A DNA stretch of 64,000 nt. Source: Hermodice carunculata (taxonomy: Eukaryota > Annelida > Polychaeta > Eunicida > Amphinomidae). Positions 23,241 to 36,179 of the stretch are shown piece after piece. The number at the start of each line of letters is the position of its first letter. Positions within the stretch are counted from its first letter, which is position 1. The position numbers and the translations under genes were made by a program. The DNA is taken from the NCBI GenBank assembly GCA_964020975.1, contig OZ026619.1, positions 95,588,804 to 95,652,803 on the forward strand. The letters are read 5' to 3'. The notes under the pieces are model-generated. The model saw only the letters and a list, made by a program, of their open reading frames with translations, made no database searches and was not told the origin of the DNA.

Positions 23241-24325
23241 AAAGACTATCTCATTTTGACTTTTTGTAAATCCAAGATCATCAAAGTGGCGTAAGTATTG
23301 TGTATTTTGCGATTAAAAACATAACTTTTCAAAAAATCTGCCTAAAATGCATGAAAATTTGGTTGCGTTCATGACCCTTCTTCTTGCATGACCTTATTTG
23401 TGAGCAACATTGCAAAATACATACCACTTCTTTTAGGTTTTTGTGATTTTTACCCATGAATATTTAACAGAATGTCAAAATATCCTTGAAGTGGTCTATT
23501 TGGACCATCACTTTTAGGCCAATGTTACATGGAGGTCATTTTTAAAGTTTGTGTGTCACCTTCATTAACGGTCATATAATAACGTTCATGAAACTTACTG
23601 CTGATTGTCTAGAGATAAAGTACAACTTTATATATTAAGTATGTATTAAGTCATTTTGTCCCAGTGCGTGTACAATTATTAAAAATGTTTAAATGTAAGA
23701 TCTACGCTCATAAAGTACAGTTAATTTGAGACTAGAGTAGTCAGAAACCAAAACACAGCAGTAAATGTTGCAAGCACAGACATTTGATAATTTTCGCATT
23801 TACAGACTTCAATATTGCCCAAATCATTGGGACGTACCATTTTCATGTTATCACAACACACCAAACGCGACTTCCCAATGCATGATATTGATATGAAGGA
23901 ATATAATACAATCAGACTTGTATGGTGTGATTTGATTAACTACATTGAAAACTTACTATCAGTTTCTGACAAGCAAGGGAATACTTCAGTTGTTCAGATG
24001 AGTGCTGTCTCGAACTTTGTAATGTCACCTGCCTTGAACTATACAGAATCACTTTAACCAAATTCTGAACTTGTGGACACAAGTTGAGTACCGGCTGAAA
24101 CTTAGGAAGTTAGTGATTCATTGCTTCCATATTATGTTTTTGTGTGAGCATAACATTATTTTTGCTGTCAGTAGGTCATTTGATCTTATCTGCAGAAACA
24201 CATGCTTTCTAGGCTAGCAAATTGCACATTTTCGTTCTGTATGCTCAGTTCCTCTGCAGAAGCCTGATATTTTAAACTAAATAAGATATGGTAATATACA
24301 CTCTCTGCACGTATGCATACAGGTA
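23241..24325. other. No recognisable feature
   Basis: The ORF at 23815-24057 (80 residues) follows an acceptor-like tttcgcatttacag at about 23795-23808 and reads protein-like (MKEYNTIRLVWCDLINYIENL). I know no family for it, and no partner exon is visible. Confidence 0.35.
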
Positions 24326-24326
24326 G

Positions 24327-24347
24327 TTTTTCTTTTTTTTTTCTTTT

Positions 24348-24380
<33 letters not shown>

Positions 24381-24386
24381 TTTTTT
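24327..24386. repeat. T-rich homopolymer tract
   Basis: About 60 bases of nearly pure T with a few C. It may be the poly-A tail of a minus-strand retroposed sequence located to its right, but no such element is recognisable. Confidence 0.9.
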
Positions 24387-24389
24387 GTA

Positions 24390-26890
24390 AATCTGGGATT
24401 TCCATTTCTACTGTATGGTTTCCTTGTGCCTTGTGTTCCATGTTTTGCATCTGCATTTGGGACCTGTGTGTTAATATATGTTGGTATTTCTGTTACTGCC
24501 ATCGTTGCTGCATGCGTTCCTCATTTTCATGGAAGTGGCTCCTCCCATTAGACTCGGCTCATAGTTTTCAGCATACAAGGGTCTTTCCCCGTGAGCTAAA
24601 TATGATTCGACACTCGCCTAGTTATCGCATTTAGCTTTTGTCGCTGGATAGAACTCCTTAGCTCTTATACGTCATCCATACCACACTTCACATATGTCTG
24701 AATTTGTATGTTTGTATTTCTGAAGCATTGTTCCACGTTGTTGACTATGTTCGTTTTGTTTTGTTTGGGGGATTGTTTGTTCGTTTCATCTTTTGTGTGT
24801 TTTGTTTTCCTGGTTTTATTTTCAAATGTTTTACTTGTCTCTTGCGCAATATGTGCTCCGTGTTGTCTAATATTTGTTTTCCTAATCAAGTTCAATATTG
24901 ACATTCTTCATTTTTACGTCGCTTATTCCACAAACTCTGGCGGGAACTTAATTTTGAAAGGTCATGTGTTTTTCGTCTTCAAGCTAATTTTCCGTAATCT
25001 CAAATACCAATCTCAATGTTATACCAGAAAGCAATAACATTCCCATCAAAAGTTGCATCTTAAAAAGTTTGATTTGTTTCCTAGAACTTATGTTATATGT
25101 CCCCCTGGTTTCTCTTAAATATGGAATGAGCAATTTTCTCCAACAGCACTGTGGCTTGAAACATGTGATCTGCTCATAAACATATTAGTAATGTATTGCT
25201 TCCCTTGACTATACTTGGTCTTGGTGGGCGCAACCTGTACAAATGAAACTATTGACACTGCCCATGCCAATGTGACGGATCTCGTATGCAATTATAGCAT
25301 AACTATTTTCTATTAGCATGAAATTAAAGAAAAAATATTAACCAAACAAAATTTTACATCAGAGCCCTTTCTGGTACTTTAAGGAGGCAGGGATGAGAAA
25401 CCAGATTGCCATATGATGTATGGCAGGTTAACTGAAGTCATTTAAGAAATATGCGATGTATTTTACACGCCAGTTGCCTCTGATATCCGCAGTCACGATG
25501 ACGAAAAGATACACCATTGTTCATTTCACAATGTGCTAATATTAGTTTGACATCATCCCTAATGTTATCAGCATGTTTTATCTAATTGTTTTGGTCTACT
25601 CAATTCTAAAGATATTGATATGTTATTGTCACTTACTACAATATGGTTCACATGAATGAAAAAAAAATGCTAACAGGACTGAATGATAATCGTCTCCTTT
25701 TCAAACTTGTCACTTTAGTAGTTTTTGGATTTTGTTTTTTCAAATTCCTTTGTTTGAAATATTTTGGAGATCAAAGGACAATTTAATCAGCTCAGGTTTT
25801 ACGTGATAAATAAAGTACCATTTAATCTATAACTTTGAAATTGGCCATGGTCATAGTGCTCTGTATAAGCTAGGCCACAGTACTGTTTAGGTTAAGTCGA
25901 CACTTTTGCAAGGATTACAGACACACCATGATCAAGCAAGTTTCACAATCATTACTCAATACCTATTTCACGTACAACTAGCACACGACGATGGTCCCCA
26001 CGGGGGTGGGTGGAGGTGAAAATGTACATAGGTGACTTTCGCTAAATTCCAAATGTAATTTTAGTGAATTTGGTTTGTTTTAATGATAACACTCTGCAAT
26101 AAGGGCTAAGTATACCAATCTTCGAAGCCATAAGGCCAATTCAATTGATTGTACTGGTGATATGATGACTCAAAACCTAAAAACCTATTCAAGGCAGGGC
26201 TTTGATACTGCATATGATCATTTTCCTACTGATAGGGGCTTTGTTTCGGATTGTAATAGGTTGACTGCATCATTGTTTGGATTCCATGAGTCAACTTTAC
26301 TAATTTGATTTTTATAACATAATTATGAACCATATAGCCAGGACTGAGTTATAGCATCGTATAATGGTCATCTTAATGGGGTAAAATAACGATTGCATAC
26401 GAATGACATTGACTTCATTCCCACGCTGGCAGATCAACTTAACTAAATTGGATTCAAGTGTCTTCTTTCATACGCTATATTCTGCAAGGGAATGAGATAA
26501 TTTTCAGATTGCCTTTGTTGCAGATATGTGCGAGTCCAAAATGGCCACGTTCAATGGCTTGCACATCAAATATTTGTATTTATATGTATTGTGGTTCACT
26601 TAAGCCAACAGGGCATACCAAAATGTTTTGAATTATTTTTTATGCAGGGGCACACACGTTTAATGATCCCTACAATGCGACTTATAAAAAATATAGCTTG
26701 GCAATAAAGCACAAGCAACTTGCTCCGAGCAAAAAGTCGTTGCATTGTTGCACATGCATTTTGTAATTGACATGTATCACAGTATCTTTATTTATCTCAT
26801 ACTTTTATGTTAAATATAAACCGACGAAAAAGGAAGAAACTGCTTTGGAACATGACTTGCTGAAATAAATGGGCAAGTGAGCTATCCTAG
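24390..26890. other. No recognisable feature
   Basis: T-rich sequence near 24690-25040 produces overlapping hydrophobic ORFs in two frames. No gene or element is supported in the remainder. Confidence 0.45.
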
Positions 26891-26891
26891 A

Positions 26892-27126
26892 CGTTAAATT
26901 ATTTTATTATTAATTCGCAGATATATGTCAAATGAATTGCCACTGGGAATATACGTTCTTGTCAGGCTCTTGCAAAGAGCAAAACGTAAAGCTTGATCTG
27001 TGAGGTCGTTTCTGCCCCCATGAGACTCGTAACCTGCTGTGAAGAATGTCCTGTAATCCTGCTCTCCAAAAACCGTCACATTTGGTTTAAGAGTTGCATT
27101 ATACTTGGCATCAATCTTGCAGTTGT
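26892..27126 (-). other. Candidate terminal exon or orphan ORF, unknown family
   Basis: On the minus strand the reading IDAKYNATLKPN (from 27103 down), then FTAGYESHGGRNDLTDQ, ALCKSLTR and SGNSFDIYLR runs to a stop at 26894-26896. It is more protein-like than the surrounding openings. An AG dinucleotide (ctgcaag) just upstream could act as a splice acceptor, though the preceding bases are A-rich rather than pyrimidine-rich. An in-frame stop lies just beyond it. I do not recognise the sequence. It could be the last exon of a host gene or a fossil fragment. Confidence 0.25.
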
Positions 27127-27129
27127 TTT

Positions 27130-29360
27130 TTTAATGGGAACTGGTTCTGTAATTAACTACATAGAGTGTCCAGGTAGAGTATAATATCCTGTGTATCTAT
27201 TGTCTTGTTAATGCTGTAACAAAATCATTGTCGTACAAAAAAATGTCACGATAATTGTTTACCAAAAATGTTATATTGACATAAAAATTGAAAAAGTGTT
27301 TGTCAAAAAGGATGAAAAGGCACAATTGATTATAAATGAAAGGTTACAAAGATATATTGATTAACTGTCTGCTTGTATGTTGAAGACTATATTGAGATTA
27401 ATATCCAACGAACTTTTTTCACATCCTGTTAAATGCATATGTGTAGGGATAATGTACACTGAAAATGCAGATTACAATTCACATATCAGTGCACCCTGTT
27501 GAAAATCTTTACTAATTTAATGGAATAAAAGCTTTGAATAATTCTTAAAATTTGTATGATGATACAAAAATAAAGTGTATGGAGTTTTTTTCTCTTCTTG
27601 CTCTCCAATCTTAACAAAGGGTTTTCATTGTATCTTAGGAGAGAAAGGGGCAACACTGATTATCCCCTTGTTCTTCATCAACTAAACAAGATTGGTTGAA
27701 CAATGGAAGCAAGTGAGTAGTACCTCTTTTTCATGTTCAGTCTCTGCCATTCCGTGTAGAAACAAACGACAGCGTACATATTCATGTTACTGCCACACAA
27801 ATGCCACGTCTATTATATAATTTTATCTCAGTAAACTCAATAGTGTGTGGGACTTAAAAAGGATTCTCTCCTCCTTTAATACATGAAATACTTCACAAGT
27901 GTCACTGCATTGCCATTGGTATTTTTACTGAGCTATCCGTGTCTGAAATAACTGCTGTGACCTCTCTGGCAGTCAGGACGTGTTCTGTGAATGAGATGTA
28001 GAAGTAAGAATTAGTCTGTTGGGAAAATGGATGTCACATTTGATGCCAATGGATTTAGGCAAGAGTTAGGGACGTCAACACTCTTCAAGGAAAACTAAAA
28101 AAGTGGTACATGCAATTTATCTTTTAGTATCATTCATATTATCTCATCTCAACATATATATAAACACCAAAGTAAGGCAAAAATAAGTTTCTCTCCATTG
28201 TTCGAAATGTCCACAATCTGGTACCAGTGACTGGGCATAATCATAATGTTTGAGATGTAAACGTTTCCCAAACAGTTTAAAATGCAACAAGACAAACTCT
28301 CTGGGACCTGACTTTTCATACACTGCCGAAAAGGCTGTTCTGGGTTTCTCTAAGCAAAACTAAATGAAATGTTTTGCACCTTGTCTGCTTAGCAAAACAT
28401 ACCGGCTACGCTCCTGTTTATATAAAGATTCACATAAGCTTCATTGAAATTTTCTTAAGAGGAATATCACTGCAATAAAGTACACTCTCAGCGCATTTAA
28501 ATGTAATCATCATCCATTCCAAAGCATGCATGCGTGCGTGCTTTTCTGGTCTGCTTTTACCAGGAAATGCTCACCAACAGAGAATGCCAATCCATGAACA
28601 TGAATGTTCATTAAGGTGTCTTCAATACCTACTCTGTAAACAACTTTTACAGTTTCTGGGTCTAACCGCATACTTCCAGAATTGAGCTTGCCTACTGAAA
28701 TACGACTGCTAAAGTAAATATTAAAAGCAGCATGGTGGGCAAAATAGTTTACTTCCCTATACAGAACTGACGGACACCTTAAAAAACTGCTACTTAGGTC
28801 TACCCAGTTTTGGGTAGACCTAAATATATTGTGTCTGTAATAATAAAAATTCTCTATCAAAGATGAGAGGATCTGCATAGGCTCTCTGGTGACGTATTGC
28901 ATTCCTTTATATCAGTAATGTCTTACGAAGTTGAGTTTAGTGTTCCATGCCATTAATAAAATTAAATTTCTGATATTTCAGGACCCTTATAGAATTTACA
29001 GGATTTATCACTATGCTCCTATGTCTGGCAATTCTGTTTTTAATTGGCTGTATTCCATGAAATTGGAGTTTGCGTGCGTGAAAAGATGTTTTGCCTTGTT
29101 AATCTGTGCCCCATCATCTAACTTCATCAACAACTTCCCTGTGCACTTAGGTACTCAGAGCATGCAACAGAAAACTATTGATTAGACTCATGAACATGCA
29201 AGAGACAGCTTTTCACTAAACACGACTCATCCATCATGTCATATGACAGGGCAATATTATGTCATATGGCAGTTACTTACCTGTCTCTGTACGTTTCATT
29301 ATAATGAATATAATTATACTGATAGTCGTGTGCCTTGTTGCAACATGTACTGCTGCGGAA
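27130..29360. other. No recognisable feature apart from a hairpin
   Basis: A 130-residue minus-strand opening (28510-28902) has no recognisable domain and starts just after an in-frame stop. A perfect short hairpin lies inside it (28794-28823). Nothing else is supported. Confidence 0.4.
28794..28823. repeat. Perfect 13-bp inverted repeat (hairpin)
   Basis: ttaggtctaccca (28794-28806) and tgggtagacctaa (28811-28823) are exact inverses separated by gttt. No poly-T or terminal duplication accompanies it, so its role is unknown. Confidence 0.9.
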
Positions 29361-29364
29361 AAAG

Positions 29365-29378
29365 CCCCCCCCCCCCCC
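29365..29378. repeat. C14 homopolymer
   Basis: Fourteen C in a row, one of several long C or G runs in the window, close to the left side of a Tc1 remnant. Confidence 0.95.
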
Positions 29379-29439
29379 ATTCAACATAATGCACGTGTTA
29401 TGAGAATGTGTGTCGGGAGATTGTTTACTAAATTATACC

Positions 29440-30660
29440 ATTGCTTTTCAAATCTCTTTTGGGAACAAACGGTGGTCCTTAAAAGGAGACCTCTTTGGTG
29501 GTTGTTGGGAGGTTGCATGCATCAATAGCAGGCTTGACCACCACGCTTCGATAAGCAAGTTTGGATCTGCCTTGGCATGCTGCTTGTGAGCTTGGTGATC
29601 TTTCCTGGAGAATATGATTCCACTGGTCTGTGAGTCTGTGTGCCAGTTGGTCCAGAGTGGCTGTAGATTTTTCGCACTCATCCCTGATTCCATGGCCAGG
29701 CACATTCCACAAATGCTCTACGAGAGACAAGTCAGGAGAACAGGGTGGCCATGGCAACAATGGGATATTGTGTTACAGTAGATACTGCAAGGTTACTCAT
29801 GCAGTGTGTGGTCATGAGTTATCCTGTTGAAACAGTAGTTCTGGAAATTGTTAGATCCATTCATCAACGGTGAACAGGATGTTATTCACCTAGCCCTGGC
29901 CTGTTAGTTTCGAATTCATCCTGATGACAGCTGTTCTCCCTGTTGCTAGAATCCCCCCCCCCCCCCCCCCATCATGACACGGCCTCCTCCATAGCGGTCA
30001 TGTTCAAACATACATCCTTCTAGTAACTTCTTTGAAGGCATATGTCAAAACCCACTAATTCCATCGTGGATATCCAAGCAGAATCGGGATTCATCTTGCC
30101 ACATCACAATGTTCCATTGTTTTCTGGTCCAGGCTGCATGTTCCTCACACCACTGTAACCACCATGTCTTGTGTGCAGAACTGAGAGGGATGCAAATGGC
30201 AGGGCAGTATGCCCTCAGTTTGTCCAACACTAGTCTCTTGCAAATGGTAGACTGTGATGCTTTGATGTTGCGAACCTGTGGGTCGTTACATACTGGATCC
30301 AATAACGGTCATCCACCCATCTGACAGTCTTGGTCACCCAGATCCAGCCTGACTCTTGCATGCTGTGGTTTCCTGGAAGTGGTTCCCTCACCCTTTTACC
30401 GATCGTGTGGAGCACCCCTTCACCTTAGTAACCTCCCCCTGGGAAAGGCCAGCTTCCAATATCCCAATGATTCTGCCCCTGTCAAATTCAAACAGTTGTG
30501 AGTGACTTGTACACTGTGGCATCGTCGAGTCACATTGACCCAAGTAGTGCCATGGCCCCCTTATAAAGCACATAGGCACGTTAATACCAGACACACTTTT
30601 TGCACCTCTCTGGTTGTTGTCTTGTTGTCAGGACATTTTTGTGTGTTTGACTGCTCAGGC
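29440..30660 (-). mobile_element. Tc1/mariner transposase remnant, DD34E type
   Basis: Read on the minus strand, an N-terminal helix-turn-helix reads FDRGRIIGILEAGLSQGEV (about 30440-30500). Then follow WTRKQWNIVMWQDESRF (first catalytic Asp, about 30060-30150), FQQDNS (second Asp, near 29830) and WPPCSPDLSLVEHLWN (Glu, about 29700-29750). The second Asp and Glu are 34 residues apart, the Tc1 DD34E spacing. Stops and frameshifts occur between blocks. An 18-C run (29953-29970) sits where the conserved VMMWGG codons would be, suggesting homopolymer expansion at that site. Clear terminal inverted repeats were not found. Confidence 0.88.
29953..29970. repeat. C18 homopolymer inside the Tc1 remnant
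   Basis: Eighteen C in a row (G on the coding strand) at the position of the glycine-rich WGG block of the transposase. Confidence 0.95.
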
Positions 30661-32740
30661 ACACTCTAAGTTATCCTGTTGATGTTATATAATATTCCAT
30701 GCGACACCCATATTTTCCATATAAAGGCATATCTAGAGCGACCCGTGTTAAACCAATAGGGGTGGCATCTTTTTTCCCCAGCAATTTATATTCTCTATTT
30801 TGAAAATTGGGGCTTACATCACAAAGACTACTTTAATCTGTGTTTTAAGGATCATTTTATGCTTTCATATGGTAAGTGAAATTAGGACAGACAAGTGGAC
30901 ATACGTAACAGTATATCCCATTCATCGAATCAAATCAGATACCTCTTGGCACGCAATTAATGTACATATAGGAACTGACCTCTTGCGTTTGCTATGTGGC
31001 CCTACCATGCCCCTGTCACTCTGTCACAGGGCGGATCCAGGACTGCACGATGGAGTCAGTCTGCGTTGGTCAATTTCAAAATGCTATGCGACTATGGTAC
31101 TGCTTCCTTAAGATACTGACTTTGTCCACCATAATCTCGAATTGGTTCTGGAATCCCATACAAGAACCTATATTGGCTGGGACAAGATTTTTCTGTACAG
31201 ATACCATTTCATGCCATATGTATTCTTTTCTACCATATTTAAAGGCCGGGATCTGCCACCACCAAAATCCCGCCAGTCGGCAATTAACCATATATGGTAC
31301 AGCCTAATGGCTATTTGACCACAGGTAACCTGGCTGTAGCCATTAGCTGGGCATACTTACCAAGCTGTCTGCCATGCACATAGCTACTCAGTTGAAGGAT
31401 GTGAGGGTATATACACTGTTGGTTTGTTGTTATTTCTTTGAAAACTTCTATTAACATGAGTTATCTGTATATTAGGGCAACAAACATTCTAATAATATAT
31501 ATAACCCCCTACATTTTTTAACTTAATGCATTCTTCCAAGTTCCTTCGCAACAGTGTTTCAGATACAACACACAATTTAGCTCCTGTAATCAGATCTGTA
31601 TTATGGCACAGGATGAATTAGGGATGTAATACGGTGGGCAGAAAATGAAGGTTTCATAAACATATAATTGAGTCCATTTCCTGGGGTTTAGGCAAGTGAT
31701 TGGTGTCTTTTTTTTCATTTAGAATACTTGTTGTGCAGTATTCTAAAATAGAAATTCAAGTCGGAACCATGAACATTTTGTTATGATTGCATTATGGATG
31801 AATGTGTGTAGTAGTATTCCAACGAAATGAGGTTTTCGTCTGGGCCACCTTCCACCCTTCTTGGTATAGTCCTTCAGGTCAACATTAACATAGGAAGGCA
31901 GCTGTCCTCAATCAGGATGTCAACAGGGGGTGTGAAGTGTGGGCCGGTGGCCGACTGAGCAAACCAGACATGATGCCACATTGTGCTCTCAAGCCTGTGG
32001 GTGGGTGGTATCCTCCTAACCCGACAGACTTACACAATATGCCACCAGTTGGGGAGAACTTACTGGACATGGCTTAATAGGCTTGGTGTCAGAAATGAGA
32101 GTATTTTTTTTATCACATGCTGGCCTGAAACACATGGCTATTACTCACAACAAGCACATTTTATTTTACCCTGTGGGGTTTCCTTAGCTTACAGATCACA
32201 GAACTGCAGTCTTTTACCAAGATATAACGGCTTTCAGTGGGCACACACCACTGTAATGTTTTCTAATCACCAAAATGAACTTGATGCTTCAAACAGTTTT
32301 CTGGTGTTCCCACAGGCAACACAGGCAAGACCAGTGTCTTGAGCCAGGGCACGTGGCTACCTTGGATTACCCGCCATAAATGTTTATCAGCACAGCTTGG
32401 GTTTCTCTCATCTGACCAAGAGGGTATCATATGCCCTAGTAACACATTTCAAATCTGCATGTGGTGAAAGCAGATTCCTTCCCCAATGTCTGTACAAACA
32501 ACGGCATTTATTGTCATCTATGATATTATGATTGGACTAAAATTTAAGAAGGCAACTTCCACGGTGCAGTGTAAGTATTGCTCTGATAGGTTTACTTTGC
32601 AAGTTATCAATCTAACATTTTCTCCTTGTGGAACAGGAAAGAGTTTTTACTTCTTTAGGAACGATTTACTGCGTGGTATAAAAATGAAACTCCCTTTAAT
32701 ATTGTGCGTCTTATGGATGATAACGTCATCCTGGTTCAGG
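30661..32740. other. No recognisable feature
   Basis: Short openings such as 30800-31111 and 31983-32342 lack known motifs. A phrase cagggcggatccagg near 31026 looks like one end of some hAT elements, but no partner end was found. Confidence 0.45.
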
Positions 32741-33229
32741 CAAGCCTTCAATAAGTACAAGCTCTGTTATAGTGGTGCTCTCGCCTTCTGATATGTTGTA
32801 TGAGTGAACGAAGACGGATCCTCAGATCCTTCTAACCTTAATTTTCCGACGAAATTTCTTCTATCGAAATTATTAACAAACATTAAAAAACTAAATTTAA
32901 CATCCACCTTACATGTACATATTTATAAATTTATATAGACAGAATATCCAACCGTAGATTATGAACACTAGAAAGGCGAAGAGCATACAAGCCTTCAGTA
33001 AGCATAAGATCTGTCACAGTGATGCTCTCACCTGCTTGTGTTATGAAAGAGTAAATGACGACGGGTCCTCAGAATCCTTCAAGCTTTAAATTTCTAACGA
33101 CATTTTTGCTATCTAAATTACAAACAAACATTTAAAACTAAATTTAACGTATACGTTACATGTACATACGTATATACCTATAGATAGATGGAATATGCAA
33201 TGAACACTGGAACAGCGAAGAGTATAACG
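32741..33229 (+). repeat. 247-bp tandem duplication
   Basis: Copy 1 begins caagccttcaataag at 32741 and copy 2 begins caagccttcagtaag at 32988. Both run through atcctcag or gtcctcag, aaactaaatttaac and cttacatgtacata-type phrases and end near atgaacact. Divergence is moderate, with scattered substitutions and small indels. Confidence 0.92.
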
Positions 33230-33766
33230 GCAGGTTACAACGAAAAAAAACCCACAAATACACATCCATTGAAACAATACTCCTGAATATGACAGGGTAA
33301 AAAATGCACTTCACGACTTTGAATGCCGCAATATTTAGTATGGTAGCCTTTCGTGCTTGTAATTAATTAGGGGGATGAGGAGGATTCCTCCAGTTCTCAG
33401 TCCTCTGATGAATGATGAGTGCTGATGAATGATTACTTGGCAACCTTACCATATAGTAGTGTTTTCCTACATTAATATAATATTAAACACCATTGTCCCT
33501 GTTGTTTATGGATGTTTTAAGAGCAATACATGGCTGGTAGTATCTAAGTTAATCGTATTGCACATAATATATATGTACCAATAGAGATGAGACACACGTG
33601 TCCAAATGATGAGTTATGAACCTATGTCACGTCGTTACAAGAGTCATCTGTCTAAGCAGACCTATTTGTATAATGAGAAATTAAATATATGATACATATA
33701 TATTACTATTTGTAACTTTTCCTGCTTCAATATAACAGACAGGACGTGCCTAAGAGTTCATGAATT
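33230..33766. other. No recognisable feature
   Basis: AT-rich sequence with no coding or repeat structure that I can identify. Confidence 0.5.
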
Positions 33767-33770
33767 GAAA

Positions 33771-33813
<43 letters not shown>

Positions 33814-33912
33814 ATTAATTAATTAATTAATTAATTAATTAATTAATTAATTAATTAAATAAATAAAAAAATAATAAATAAATAAATAAATAAATAAATA
33901 TATATATATATA
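33767..33912. repeat. Compound (AAAT)n-(ATTA)n-(AAAT)n-(AT)n microsatellite
   Basis: About 145 bases of four-base AT-only repeats changing phase from aaat to atta and back, ending in a short (AT)n run. It could be an expanded retroposon tail, but no body is recognisable beside it. Confidence 0.95.
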
Positions 33913-33914
33913 GT

Positions 33915-36059
33915 ACACAGTTGGGTTTCATGAAAATGATGAGCATGCATGGCCCCTGCAGGCCACCGTAGTACAAGACAATATGCAATGAAGCAACGGA
34001 CTTCAGAACACAACGAGTGGCTGCCCAGTTGCGTAACAGAAATGATTGCTTTACACCAGCAACCCCTCCAGTCAATGGGGTTGAACCTTGCGGCCTTTAT
34101 CTCAATGGCCTAAATCAGTGGTAAAATACTATGTTTTTATACTCTTCTTAGCTATTTTTGTTGTTTTCTTTACTTGTTAACATAGTCCATGTAGTAGGTG
34201 ACCTGGATGCATATTATTTTGCAATGCTAGGCATATCATTGGTGTCACACTGTTAAAAAAATTGCTTTGTCGACTTCAAAAGGATTTAACATTGGGTAAG
34301 ATAGGCAAAAGTGACAAAACTGTTACTTTTCGCCGTTTGCAAGCTTTGCTACTTATTATCGGACATTTTGTAAGGTGCTTGTTTTCACTTTCCAGCTGAT
34401 TTGGCAGTGTTTCGGGGCATGATGGTCACACGATCCTTGAAAATGTCTTAATCTTTTTAAAATGCACAGACTTTAATTCTGTGGCGCGATTACCAAATGA
34501 TTGCGGGATCTGAGTGAGATAACTTTGAACCCATCATATTGGCGTCCAGTTCACTGCGAATTGAAATGATATATAGATGTACTTATTGGCCCATTTCCTT
34601 CCGCAATCACTCCTGCGACAGACGTTTGTTCAGGAACTCTTAGGTTACAACAGTCCATATTGAAGATTTGTGGGCTATTGTTATAATGGACAGTAATGCC
34701 CATGTACACAGATAACAAAATAAAATGTCAGACATTGTGGGCTGATTTTATGTCCGACCGGAGAGCTAATTGTATGGATCAGACGACCGCTGACAGCACA
34801 CCGCCAGCCACCTACAGCGTTCACAGTTAATGACATATAATCTTTCACAGACCGCCTGGTATGCATAAGATTGTTTTGTTTAATTTATGCATAGGGATGA
34901 CATGTGCGTAGTGTATCCAAAATTAGGATCAGATGTTGTTTTCTCTCGCAAGGTTGCTTGTTACACGTTTGGAGCCGTCTACATTATACTAAAGCCCACT
35001 TTTTAGATTAAAGAACGGACTTTGTACATGGCCATGCTATAGTTCCGGGTTATTTACATGCAAGAACGGCTCAGAGAACCGCTCAAAGGAAATACTCATT
35101 CTCGCTCCAAAAACTCAACAGAGCCATTAAAGCAAATGGCAGAGACATTAAAAAGGTATGCGAAGCATGTGACGTTATAGGAGTTAACCATGTCAAAATA
35201 GAATCTCTCTATGGTAATGAATTCAAAGTCTCGTCAGAGGAAGGAGTCCCTGCACTATATGAGCAGAAATCCTTGTGGATGCGAGTTAGGCTAGAAATAA
35301 GTAGGTCCTTTTGTATATCTGTTGTATGCCGACTCGATATGAAATAATATATATCGTTGTAAATGTAAATTGTTTCGTTCTTGTTTACGATGCACGCAAA
35401 TTGGAAATATTAGTATTTAGTAAACCATTCTGTTTGCCTTCTTGTTGAAATTGAAATAAACAAATAAGAGTCTTCAGAAAACAAAAATGTATCATCTTTC
35501 ATATACATTTTCTAGGAAACCCGCCTTTCCGAAAAGTCACTCCTCGTGCGTTAAAGTGATGAGGAATCTTTAAGAACAGAAATCTCAGGAAAAGTTGGTC
35601 ACATTGAAGTTTGGGGAATGTACTTTTAACATCGATTATTTGCAGATTTACCCGCCTTTCCTCCCTCCAACCCCAGCAAGTTTGACACAATATTGCTGCC
35701 AAAACGAGTGCAAGTGAGGAGGATGCAATTGTCTAAGCGTGTGGTGGTCATGTAGTCTGTCCTTCCAACTATAGATGTCCTTTAGTTGCTTTTGTCATTA
35801 AAGTATGTGAACATCAGTTTTCTCAGAGACACAGAAACGATTACATACTCCTTCCATAGAAGACACTTCGGTCAGATGCAACGATGCACATCCCAGTTAG
35901 ACCTTGAGATTTAACTTTCAAGTAGAAAAATCCCAATGTATGATAACTGGAGGGGATCCTTTTTCCGTCACTCCTGGATGATGATTTAATCAATGGTGTC
36001 TCCATTGAAACAGTGCTAGAAGTGGGATGTATCCATAATACCCAATGCAAGCGTTTCTA
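33915..36059. other. Unassigned stretch upstream of LINE C
   Basis: An open stretch without ATG at about 35013-35346 reads protein-like (FSLQKLNRAIKANGRDIKK, then CEACDVIGVNHVKIESLYG). It could be an upstream part of LINE C ORF1 or an unrelated small ORF. I recognise no family, and no other feature is supported. Confidence 0.35.
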
Positions 36060-36179
36060 ACATGCAGAGAACAGGATGCAAAATGTCGACCAGCATTCTA
36101 TAGTATGGAAAATAATGGCATGTCCTGTCCCAGTCAACATAGAAGTGTTAAAACCTGCTAATGGCGGACTGTGTGCATT

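Noticed and set aside
24272-24502. Lysine-rich minus-strand ORF
   Set aside because: Poly-A/T tract read as lysine codons.
28510-28902. 130-residue minus-strand ORF as a gene
   Set aside because: No recognisable motif, begins just after an in-frame stop, and contains a perfect hairpin; coding status cannot be supported.
31026-31040. hAT-like terminal phrase cagggcggatccagg
   Set aside because: No inverted partner or 8-bp target duplication was found nearby.
35013-35346. ATG-less open stretch as a host exon
   Set aside because: Protein-like, but an in-frame stop follows too closely after the best acceptor-like site, and no family is recognised; it may be part of LINE C.
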